A DNA stretch of 64,000 nucleotides from Eutreptiella sp. 'Long Island Sound 2002' (Eukaryota; Euglenozoa; Euglenophyceae; Eutreptiales; Eutreptiaceae), in NCBI GenBank assembly GCA_964036045.1, contig OZ038382.1, positions 107,344,578-107,408,577 of the forward strand, in the 5' to 3' direction. This document shows positions 21,601 to 31,565 of this stretch, one piece after another (position 1 is the first letter of the stretch; every line of letters starts with the position of its first letter). The translations under genes were made by a program, and so were the position numbers. The notes below the pieces were generated by a model that saw only the letters and a list, made by a program, of their open reading frames with translations, had not been told where the DNA came from and did not search any database.

Positions 21601-24447
21601 TGACGCGTTCCCGTAGGGGGCCGGCCACGGGACGCTGCGGTGGACACGCGCAAGTGAGCAGGCAGGCAAAGCACTACGCTCACAGGGGCATCAATGCGCT
21701 CATGTCATGTGACAAAGCGTTTCAGGATCCTTGCCACTCTGCAACAAGGGAACGAAAGTATGTACAGCAACACATCAGGATATGTACACATGGGGTTAAG
21801 ACTGGACTGGGGTAAGGGCATTACAGGACAATAGACACTCAGTCCCAACTCGTATCCCAATCCCAGGTCCTACCCTCTCAGTGGCTGGTGGGGGCGGGGG
21901 CTCAAACACAACCCATGCCCTGCTCAGTCCGGACCCTGAAACCCTGCCAATGGGGGAGGTCATACCGCCCGGCCACAGGCGAGTTCCTGGGAACCAAGGT
22001 GCTCCAAGGCCAACCGACAGTGGTATCCCATGCTCCCTTAACGGCAGGTCCCAACTCCTCTCTGACCCAGAGATATGGCCCCGCCATTATCCCTGAGGAG
22101 TTGGTAGCTGAAAATGGGCTGTTTCAGCCCAAACTGATATTAGCTCCAAAATCTCCAAAATAGACCCCTCGTCCGGACCCGCCAGAGGTAGGGACGAGGC
22201 AACTGACCCTATGCCCTTCGAGTGCGAACTCCCTGGAGCCCCCACCCAACTTGGTTCCCTCTGAGGTCACGGAATCAGGGCAACACGTGTTCGTCACGTG
22301 GGGTCATGATTGCCAAAACAGCAGAATCGGCCGTCTCGGGCGACCGTCCAGGGTAGGAAATCTTGGCGACATTGACGCGCCAAGCCTCGATTCACAACCC
22401 TTGATATCCCCTTTGGTCCCATGCCCTGGGTTATCGCTTGCTGTCACGCCGGCTGCTTACTGTTCACCGAGGGGATGACCACACGGACGGGGCAGAAAGC
22501 AACATGCGGTGCAAAGGTGGGGATCGTGGATCGCACCAAAAGTTGGATAACTCCGGATGAGCCAGAGGAGCAAATACGAAACTCAAGGGCGTTCAACCCT
22601 TGGTCATATACCACAATATGCGCACTTCCCTCCTGGGTAGATCCCGTGCCCCATGGAGATATGGTAATTCCAATATGGCATACAATGGCAAAAACAGCGA
22701 AATTTGGCCAAAATGGCCCGCACTCATGATTCCATATCTCCATGGCCGAGGCGAGGATCCTTTCAACCAAAGATGCGATAGACACATGGGACTTAGGTCC
22801 CAATACATGCCACTTGCCATCTCTTATGGTCGCCTCTAGCTATTTTTCCCATTGGAGGGAACGTGACACACGTATGGGGCAGAATGGCAACATACCCCAA
22901 ATTGGGTGACTCACAACTCTCCCATCAAGAGGAGAGGCCACATGGGGAAACACCCCATTCGATGTGGGCTTATGTGCCCTCTCCGAATTGCCCTTACCCT
23001 TGGTCAAGTGGCGCACGCAACCTCGGGGGTGAAATCAGGGGGAGAAGGAGTTTGTGGCCATTTTGGGCAAAACGGCCAAAATTCACCCAAAAGTGGTCCC
23101 TCCAAATATCGTATCTCCGTATTACGAAAGAAAGGAGCCTCGGGCGTTTGCATGGATGCAAACCGAAGCTTTGCTTCCCTTTTGCAACAAGAGTTGAGGT
23201 TCAAAGCACAATGAAAGCATTTTTAACACCTCAATCCTTGATGCACACTATTTATGGGAAAAAGTGCATATATCGGCGATATTGGCATGAGCATATCTTT
23301 GGGACCTTGAGGAGCAAAAAAATGAGTAAACACCTTTGGAGTGGGCCCATAGTAGGTGCTTTCAAACATGCACCCTATGGTTAGATTGTCTCCGCCCACT
23401 CGTGTCATTAGTGCTTGCATATGAGCGCGTGTGCAAAGAGGCAATGTGGCACGCGTGCTCACAAGGCGAAAACATATAAAATGGAAGACAAGGTTGTAAA
23501 AATCAACCAACCCATCCACGATGTCCTTCGTGGTCTCTACTTTACATATTGCCTTGGTTCGAGGCTCAACTCACCATAGGCTTCGAATACGAGCCTCGGG
23601 GGTCTGGCCATTTTGGCCTAATTTTCGACCAAAACTTGCCCTCTTTTGAAAATAGAGTTTTGGTACGCATTGAATTGCGTGGAGCCATCGTTGAGTTGGC
23701 TCGTAAAACGAAAATGGCCTCGGGCTCTTGGTCTTGTGAGCATTGTGTTCGGTCATTAACGTTCATGCTCACAAGGGCACAAAGTTAGCGTTTGCGCACG
23801 CAAACGACTTGGGTTTGCGAGACCCATAGGCTGCCTAAACCACCGCCATCGCCCGCTTCCCTAACCAAGATGATATGCCCGCGTGAAAGGGGCATGGATG
23901 AAAGACATAGGGGGGAGACGTAGGGTTCCGTGCGAACTCTTGGTCCTTGAGAAGCATGAGTTCGCACGATCGACGGAAAGCCTTGCGCGCTGATTTTCTC
24001 GAAAACGCAACGGCGGAAAGTTCTGGTGAATACACCAGATGAAAGTTCATAAAATACCCTCTGGATTCCGCCCTTAAGATATCTCAGAACCTCACAGGTA
24101 CTCGAGGAAAGTCGATCACAAAACTCGCCACGGAGAAGCGACGAAGGCGCGCGAACAGGCGACATCAGGCGGCGATTTCACGACAATTAGAAATCGCGGG
24201 AGAAATCGGGTATTTCACCGATTTCTGACTGAAAATCGATCAAGACATTAAAATCACGGTAATTCTACATCGATTTATTGGTTACAAATCGGATTCCAGA
24301 TTTCACGGGTTCGAGAACGGGGATAGCAGGTATCAACGGCTTCCGCACGGGTATGACGGCTCGCAGGCCTCCGGGCCATGGGCCATAACGGGTGTGACTG
24401 ACCACAGGCCTCCGGGCCATGGGCCATAGGTTCTGGGTACCGCTTCA
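21601..24447 (-). repeat. Element C 5' LTR (right copy)
   Basis: 2847 bp partner of 7559-10404, with the same termini (TGACGCG...CGCTTCA on the + strand), the same 14-bp inverted repeat and the same 24-base direct repeat near its outer end. On the - strand it is the 5' LTR and should hold the promoter; I see no unambiguous TATA box. Confidence 0.92.
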
Positions 24448-24451
24448 GTAA
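24448..24451. repeat. Target-site duplication GTAA, right of element C
   Basis: Matches 7555-7558; see there. Confidence 0.8.
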
Positions 24452-25105
24452 TTTCCCGAGTTGCAGGCGGCACACACTTGGCAGTGGTCCGTCACCTTAT
24501 TGAGGAGCTCCCGGGCTCCGTGAGGAAACAAGATCCTTGGTTCCATGTCTTTCCATTGCCTCGCTGCACTGGGGTGCATCAATTCTTGATGCCACTCATC
24601 AAGTAGGTCTTTGGCACGAGATTCGGGGACGAGGAGCTTCCCATTCAGTAACATTTTTTCATGTTCGACCGAGAGTCCTTGGGGCCATTCCTCGTCGTCG
24701 TTGGGGCTGGAGATCACCTTGTAATACTGGGCCCACGCCTCAGAGTCCGCATACTCGGACCTCCAGTCTTCCTTCAGGCACGACCGAGAGGTTGAAGGAT
24801 TTGCATCCGTCAAGGAGGTAGCCTTCGACTTCGATTGCCGCTTGTCATTGGCGGGCATTTGCGCGAGTGGCCGGACGCTCATTGTCTCGGCCATATCTCG
24901 CATCACCGCCCGATCCGCGCGATCGGCAGTGTCGGTCTCGGATGCCACTAAGAGAAACAACTTGACTCCTTCTTCCTCCATCAGTCCCTCCATCGCGATG
25001 ATCCGCTTGGCCTCCTTGGTTTTCTCCTCGTCCACATGGGCACTTACATCCGCCATTCCCTTGCTTGCCGGATATGGCACCCTGGCCCATGACACTCAAG
25101 CCGTC
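24452..25105 (-). pseudogene. Element B pol, middle part: end of RNase H, linker, integrase zinc finger
   Basis: Read on the - strand, this opens in the conserved end of RNase H (PYPASKGMADVSAH, compare AYPASKGMQDISAH in C), passes a linker rich in charged residues (IIAMEGLMEEEGVKLFLL), a Trp-rich segment (DDEEWPQGL) and the integrase zinc-binding region (WHQELMHP...CQVCAAC), then meets element C at CNSGNY. It is 5'-truncated near 25105 by element D, so protease, RT and most of RNase H are absent here and may lie beyond D, outside the window. Continuity with 6331-7558 across the GTAA duplication is in frame. Confidence 0.8.
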
Positions 25106-25112
25106 AAGGGGG

Positions 25113-27141
25113 CTTTCCCGCAGCTGCTCCTCCCCGGCGTGGCTCTGCTCCGCAGCCTGCAGACGGGGGCGGCCTGGGTACGGTGGAGGGAAGAGGGCGG
25201 GCGCCCAAGCCCCCATTTTCCCCTGGTCCAGGGCCAAGCGCCACTCCACGCCGAGGGCATGGGGACCATGGAATGGGGGGCGATCGTGCCCGGCACAGCG
25301 TGCAGGTGGATCACTGCGGCCGCCCCACAGCCCATGCGATCGCTGCCGGCATGCCACCGCCTCCTACGGGCGGTCCCCTCCTTGGCCCCCCAAACACGCC
25401 CTTACGAGGAACGTATGGAGGGCCATGCTGAGCTACACCAGGGAGTGGCTAACGAACCCGGGTGCACGGTACCCGCCGGGGCCGGTGCTCGAACAGCTCA
25501 CGACCCCCACATCCGTGGTCCGCCACGCCCTGCACAGGGCGTCGGCTCTCACGGAGCAGCTCAACGACGAGGTGCTAGACCTGGCACTGGAGCCGCTGCG
25601 GGTGCTTTACCCGCAGACCCACATCCCACCCGCGGGCACGTCCAACCGCCTGGGCCGCCTGGGTTTGCAGCGCCGCGTCGAGGCCGCGCACCCGGGAGGC
25701 GTGGTGGAACAGTGGCTAACGCTCCGCAACCCGTCCGCCGCGCAAGGCCACTGGTACCTACACCAACTCCTCTTCCTACCCCCGGCGGCCCCGGAGCACC
25801 GCCGGCAAAACCCGTACCACACGTACCCAGAGCGCCGAGGCGTGCAGAGCTTCCTGCAGCCGGTCCCGCCCGCCCTCTCGCCGGGGCAGGGCCCGGAGGC
25901 GCTGCAGCAGCGCCCCCCGTCCGACACAGCCACCACGGTACAGCAAAGGGGAAGCAACGGCGCGGATGGTGCCAAACCGGACTGCACGAACTGCAGAGCA
26001 GTGGACTGGACAGCGGCCTGCAGGCAACTCACCCGAGATACCACGGGGCTCAGGCAGTACAGGCCAGCGGACCGCACGGCGCTGGCGTCTGCGGTCGCGG
26101 CCGTCATCATGGGTCCCGTGGCGGCGTGGCTGGCGCAGCTGCTGCCCCACGTCCCCTCTCGCGACACGCAGCCCCGCCAGCCGGCCGCAACCCACGCGCC
26201 GACGGCACCTCTCACGGCGGAGCAGCTATACGTCGTCGCGGCGGCGCTGCTGGCAGATGGCGCGGAGAGCTTCGTCCACCACCACGGCCCGGCGCAGATT
26301 GCGGGAAGCGTACAAGGGCCGGAGCGCAATGCATTTCACCCGTGGCACGCCACACTCCGCGGGTGCACCCGCGTCTGGGATGCGGGCGGCGGCAGACCCC
26401 CTCCCGGGCCTCAGCAGGGGGAAGCAGTGGTGCTGCAGACAGCAGGCTACCAGGCCATCCTGCACGGCCACGCCAGAGGGTACCGGTCGCACGTCCTGGC
26501 CGGGGGCCGCTGGACTGTCTGGCACAGCACCGCCAGGCAAGGGGCATTCCCGCCCCTGCCCCATGTCGACTGGCAGCAGGGGCCGGCCCAGGCCTACTAT
26601 ATGTCAGCGGACCCCTTGCCCCTGGCAGTCCTGCTACACACCGTCAGCGCCCCCAACAAGAGGCAGGAACCGGGATGGGTCAACCCCCCCGCACTGGTGT
26701 GGAGCCCCGACCAGGAGGAGCATCTACGGGCCGCGTGGCAGGGAGACGCCATCAGGGCCACGGATGTCCCGGACCTCCACGCGGGGCCAATCACGCACGC
26801 CCGCGCGGCAGCTACCCTAGCGGTGGCCCAACGGGGACAGCAGAACCCACAGTGGGTGGTCTGCATGTTCAGCCCGGCGGACGCGCACATCGTCGTCTGC
26901 GACCCCCAGCGCCTGCCGGGGCCCGAAGCCGTGGTCCGCGTGGCGGACTGTACCCGCATGATCGTCAAGGCGCTACCGGAGGGCGAACACCACGCCCTCC
27001 TGCTCCAGGTCCAGCTGAAGGACAACGCCCGGGCGGCGAGGCCGGGGGATGTGGCCCTCAGCGGCGCAGGCCGCCGACCTAGAGCTCCAGCTGGCGGTCC
27101 CGACCACCGTGTACCACTGGCTAAAAGCCTTCCACAACCTG
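25113..27141 (+). pseudogene. Element D polyprotein, N-terminal region (unknown domain)
   Basis: The frame starts abruptly at the junction with B, so the element is probably 5'-truncated. Frame 2 to about 25380, then frame 3 to about 27050, then frame 1 reads into the zinc-finger region, giving two frameshifts. Residues are Ala/Pro/Arg-rich with helical segments (SVVRHALHRASALTEQLNDEV). A segment near 26425-26530 (ILHGHARGYRSHVLAGGRW then TVWHS) loosely resembles the His box of ubiquitin-specific-type cysteine proteases, but no matching Cys box is evident. Function not assigned; the position corresponds to the ORF1 or N-terminal extension of other non-LTR elements. Confidence 0.5.
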
Positions 27142-28632
27142 TGATGGAGGGGCAAGCTTGACCGCCAGATCGGCGCAACGCACTGGCAAGAGTCGCTGCA
27201 GGTGGACACGCAGCGCGACGCCGTCCGGAGTCTCCGACCCGCGCCCGCGACGTGAGCCCTCGATGCGGCGGCCCCGGGCCGCGCGTTGGCGCCACACACG
27301 GTTCCACTGGCCAACCTGCCCTTCGAACCAGCGACGGAGGGCGCCATCCGGAAGTCGATGCCGCTCCCCCTGGCGCGATGGGCCGCGGAACCAACGAAAT
27401 GCCCCCTGTGTGCAGACAAGTACTACACAAGCGGGGCAATGCTGGAACACCTGGCGTGATACGCAGTGCACGCTGCAGCCCCGGTGGACGACAAGGAGGC
27501 GGCCTCCAACATCCTGCGAGGGAGGGCAAGAAGGTCCCCATGGCACGCCCTGTACGCCCGGCGCCCCGCTCCCCAGGCGGCCGACCACGCAGACGGCGAT
27601 GAGGAGGCACCCGGTGCGGCCCCGGGGACCGGCGGTGCGGCCCAACAAGGGTCCATCCCCGCGGGGCTGGCCCCCCTGGCCCCCCTATGGGCCCCGCTGT
27701 GAACGGGCTCTCCGCACCCCATGGCCCCGGCGCACCCGGGAGCCCTGGCTGCCCCAGCGGACCCAGCGGCGATGCCGATGCGGGACGGCTGACTCCAGGA
27801 GGACACGGCGGACGACGCCCTATGTCTCCTCTCGTCAAACCTGCGCAACGGCCTCCTCGCGCCAGACCAGTCACTCCAGGACACGCTCTGGCGGCGCCGG
27901 GGGCCGGCGGCCTGTACCGACAAGGAGCACCCCATCACGGGCATGCTACCCCAGAAGGGGGGCTTTGCCATCATGCTCCAGGAAACGGGGATCGCCATCC
28001 GGGCGCAGGAGATGCACGTGGCCGTGGCACTCCGGGACAAGGGGTACACCCCCTTCTTCAGCAGCCGGCTGGCGGAGACGGGAGCCACTTCCACCTTGAC
28101 AGGGGGGGGCCTCCTCACCGCGGTCAGCAGCAGGTACGTGGCGGAGCAGGAGGTGCTCAGTTTCACGGACATCATCCCCGGGAGAGCCGCAGCCCTGGAG
28201 ATCCACACGGACGGGGGAGGCCTCACCCTCATCAACGTCCACGGGCCGCAAGCAGGCTGCTCCCCGTGGGCGGGACGGGCGGCGTTCTGGGCCGACATAC
28301 AAATGTATGCCACGGCACGCAGCCTCGGTGGGAGACCCCCGGTGGTCATCGCGGGTGACACCAACGTCTACATGGATGCCACCTCCAACCCGGCCACGGA
28401 GCACTTCCGCGCGGGCTGGGAGGCCTGCGGTTTTTAGAGGGCTACGGCAGGCAGCGAGGAGGACATGACCCTCACGCTCCACCCGTCCCGGCACAGGGTG
28501 GACACCTTCCTGGTCAACGAACCCCTCCTGCCGTGGTCCCTGCGGGAAAGCCACAGTTCTCGCGGCATGGCACACCCCCAGGTGATCGGCTCGGACCACG
28601 TCCCGGTCCGCCTGGCCTTGCTGGGCCTCCTC
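27142..28632 (+). pseudogene. Element D C2H2 finger and APE-type endonuclease
   Basis: Frame 1. A C2H2 finger (CPLC...H...H, C-x2-C-x12-H-x6-H) lies at 27400-27471 with a TGA at 27457-27459 inside it, probably from CGA. The endonuclease (about 27928-28632) shows the exonuclease-endonuclease-phosphatase signature: catalytic Glu in MLQETG, INVHGPQ, AGDTNVYMD, RVDTFLV and GSDHVPV. In non-LTR retrotransposons this domain nicks target DNA to prime reverse transcription. Further stops: TGA 27142-27144, one near 27253, one near 27700, one near 27790, and TAG 28435-28437 within the endonuclease. The catalytic residues themselves look intact. Confidence 0.8.
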
Positions 28633-31565
28633 AACGCAGTGGAACGCGCGGCGATGCCCACCCCCTACAGCAACACGGAAGGCCGCCCCCTCCCGTACGA
28701 CGCCGAGGTAGCGCCCGTCCAACACAACCTGTGGGCGGCGGATGAACCCTCCCTGGTGCCCTGGCTGCGTCCCGCAGAGCAGCAAGCCTACGGGTCCATG
28801 CCCGCGGCCGCGGTGGACAAGGTGTTAGAACACCTCCACGCGGCGCATGACGCCCTAGCGCGTGTGGCCGGACGCCGGCAGCCGTCCCCGGCGGGGACGG
28901 ACCCAGCGGAGAGGGACCCCCCGGAGAGCGGAAAGCGGCTCCAGGCGGCAGTCCTCCACTATGATACCCTGGCAGCGTGCGCGCCGGCGGCGTACCAGGC
29001 GGACGCGGCACGGCATGGCATCCGGTCCAAGGCGGCGCTCCGGCTCGCGGAGGAGCTGCGGGGTGCGTTGCCCGGGTTCCGCCCGACCACACAGGGCCAA
29101 CTACAGGAGGAGCTGGAGAGGCAAGCAGCCGCCCTCGAAGAGGACATCTGCCAACTCCGTGCACTCCTGGCGGCAGACCGCAAGCGCGCCATCAAGGACT
29201 TCTGGCGCCGCCACGCCCCCGACATCGCCCAGCGGTGGAAAGCCGTGCAGGGAGCCATAGAGGTAGAGGCCCCGGGCCCGTCAGGCCTCTGGAACGTGCG
29301 GGTCCCCAACATTCAAACGCTCCTCACGGAGGCCCAAGACGTGATGTTCGCAGTTCGCGCCTTCTGGCCGGAACTGTATGACAAACGCCTGGTGGACCTC
29401 CCAGGCTTCCAGGCGGTCCTCGGCCGCCATGTCCCCCGGGTCCCTGACGGGGCTTGGACACAGGTCCAGCAGTACTCCATGCAGGACCTGCAGTCCGCCC
29501 TGGACAAGGCTGATGGCAAGGCCCCAGGTCCCAACCACGTGGAGGCCTGTTTCATCAAGGCCCTCCCGGCACCCGTCCAGTGGCTCTTGGTCCACTCTTA
29601 CCGGGCCATTCTCCGCGGCGCCCCGCCGCCGATGCACTGGAGGGACGCACACATCTGGCTCAGCCCCAAGGTACCGGGCTCCGCCAGACTGGACAACGAC
29701 AGGCCCATAGCCCTGGGCCAGCTGGACATGAAGCTGCTCACGGGCCCCCTCACCAAGCGCATCACGGAAGTGCTCACACGGCACGGAGTGGTCAGCGACT
29801 GGCAGCAAGGGCCCCTCCTTGGCTCCAACACAGGCCCCCCACTGTTCATGGCGCAGCGGCAGCTCCAACGGGGAAGGCCCAACTATATATATACGTTTAC
29901 TCCTTCGACGCCCGCAAGGCCTTCGACACCGCCCCGCACGGCGCCCTCCACCTCATCCTGCGCCACCTCTCCGTGTTGCCGGAGGTTATCGACCTCCTGC
30001 TCTTCCTCCACACGTGCGCCAGGCTGCGCATCGTCACCGCACACGGGCTAACGCAGCCCGTCCACATGCTGCGCGGCGTCCGGCAGGGCAACCCTGAGGG
30101 CCCCCTGCTGTAGGCGCTCCTTCTGGAGCCCCTGCTCAGGGCGCAGGGGCACCGCCTGCGCCCGCCGGGAGGGGCCGACCAGGGCCTCATCCAGGCCTAC
30201 ATCGACGACCTGCTGGTAGTGGCCCACACGCTGCAGCATTTCGTCGAGGGCGTGGAGGCAGTGGCCGCGTACCTGGGGATGATGGGCATGGAGCTCAACC
30301 CCCGCAAGTGCGCCATGGTTACCACTGAGGGGGTCCCGGGCCTGCAAGTGCGCCTCTGTCCCCACCTGGAAAACCCATGGCACTGGGTACCAGCGGCGGA
30401 CTCCGTCCCCTACCTGGGACTCCAGCTGCAGCCGGACAGGGAGTTCTCCCTGCAGCACAAGCACCGGCTGCGCCTGGCGGCGGTGCACCACTGGTGCCTC
30501 AACACCCTCCCGCCACCGAAAGTGGTGCAGGACGTCATCCTGGCGATCCTAGGGGGGGTGACACAGTACGTCGCCCCTTTCATCGCAGACGACTCCGACA
30601 CTGCGGACCACCTGGACCACATCACGATCCAGGTCGCGAAGAACAGGGCGCGGTACGCCTTCGACGCCTCGCGGGACAGCCTGCAGGATGACCGGACCTT
30701 GGGGCTCACACGGGTACCAACGCGGTCCCAGCAGGCAGCGGTGGCCCTCCTGGGTACACTCGTCCACCACCGCTCAACCTCCGTGCGCGCCGAGGTCACC
30801 AAGATGTTCTGGGAAGTGGCCGGCGCGCACAGAATATGCCCCGAGGTGCACTACCCCGTCCCAAAGTTCGCAACTCTAGCGGGAGGTGACTGGGTCCATT
30901 GCATACCCCGGGCCCTGGCCGCCCTGGGAGTGGGGCTCTACAACCCCATCGCGTGCCCCAGGGCGGCCCACGTTCAACTACAGTCCCCACCTGGCAACAT
31001 CGTCACGCTGCGCACCATCAAGCTGCGACACCGCGACACGTGCCGCCTGACGGTGCCGCACACGTCGCCGTGGCATGGGCACCACGGGCCACGCCACCCC
31101 TTCCACGACAACGACGACCCGTGGCCGACGGCGGTGCGGGAATGCCTCAACCAATGCGGCGATGAACACCTCCAGTATTGCTGCCGCGAGCAGGAGCCCA
31201 CCAACCAGCCCGGGTGGCGCGACGCCTTGGTCCACCTCTTCCACACCAACGGCACACAGGACCCCCGCCTGAGACTCGTCCACCCCACGAGGGCTAAGCA
31301 GGACGCCCATACCGGCCCACGGGTGACCCCGGACGGCCTGCACCTCCACGCCGGGGGCTACCGCCGCCGGATCGGCCTATCCCCCCCCACGCGGGGGGCG
31401 GCGTACCACCCGCTGGCGGCCCTCATGTACATTCTCCACGACGTACTCGCGGAAAACGAGCACCGAGAGCCTAACGCGGATGTGGCGTCGCCAGAGCCCC
31501 TACGCCCCCGGCCCCACGCGCCGACGCCGGTGTGGTTGGTGACCACGGACGACCAATGCACCTAA
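28633..31565 (+). pseudogene. Element D reverse transcriptase
   Basis: Frame 1 continues from the endonuclease through a charged linker to the RT fingers (DKADGKAPGPNHVEACFIKALP), then shifts to frame 3 at a TATATATA run (29881-29895). Palm motifs are present: FDARKAFDTAPHG (about 29900-29940), LRGVRQGNPEGPLL followed by TAG 30111-30113, and the catalytic YIDDLLVVA at 30198. Frame 3 then stays open through a thumb-like region to TAA 31563-31565. The layout, with endonuclease N-terminal to RT, fits APE-type non-LTR elements; the clade is not determined. Confidence 0.82.

Larger units (their letters stand above)
7559..24447 (-). mobile_element. Element C: complete 16.9 kb chromovirus LTR retrotransposon
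   Basis: Bounded by two near-identical LTRs (7559-10404 and 21601-24447), each TG...CA on the + strand, and flanked by GTAA duplications. Internal order on the - strand: leader, gag (16875-21196), TAG, pro-pol (11889-16871), long 3' region, PPT (10405-10415). By eye the first ~245 LTR bases differ at only 2 positions, so the insertion is comparatively recent; it splits element B. The coding region nevertheless carries two TAGs in pol and a frameshift in gag, so this copy would need help in trans. Size and LTR length are large for a chromovirus. Confidence 0.92.

Noticed and set aside
27158-28099. Arg/Pro-rich + strand ORF over the endonuclease region
   Set aside because: Composition is that of an off-frame GC-rich read; the endonuclease motifs are in another frame.
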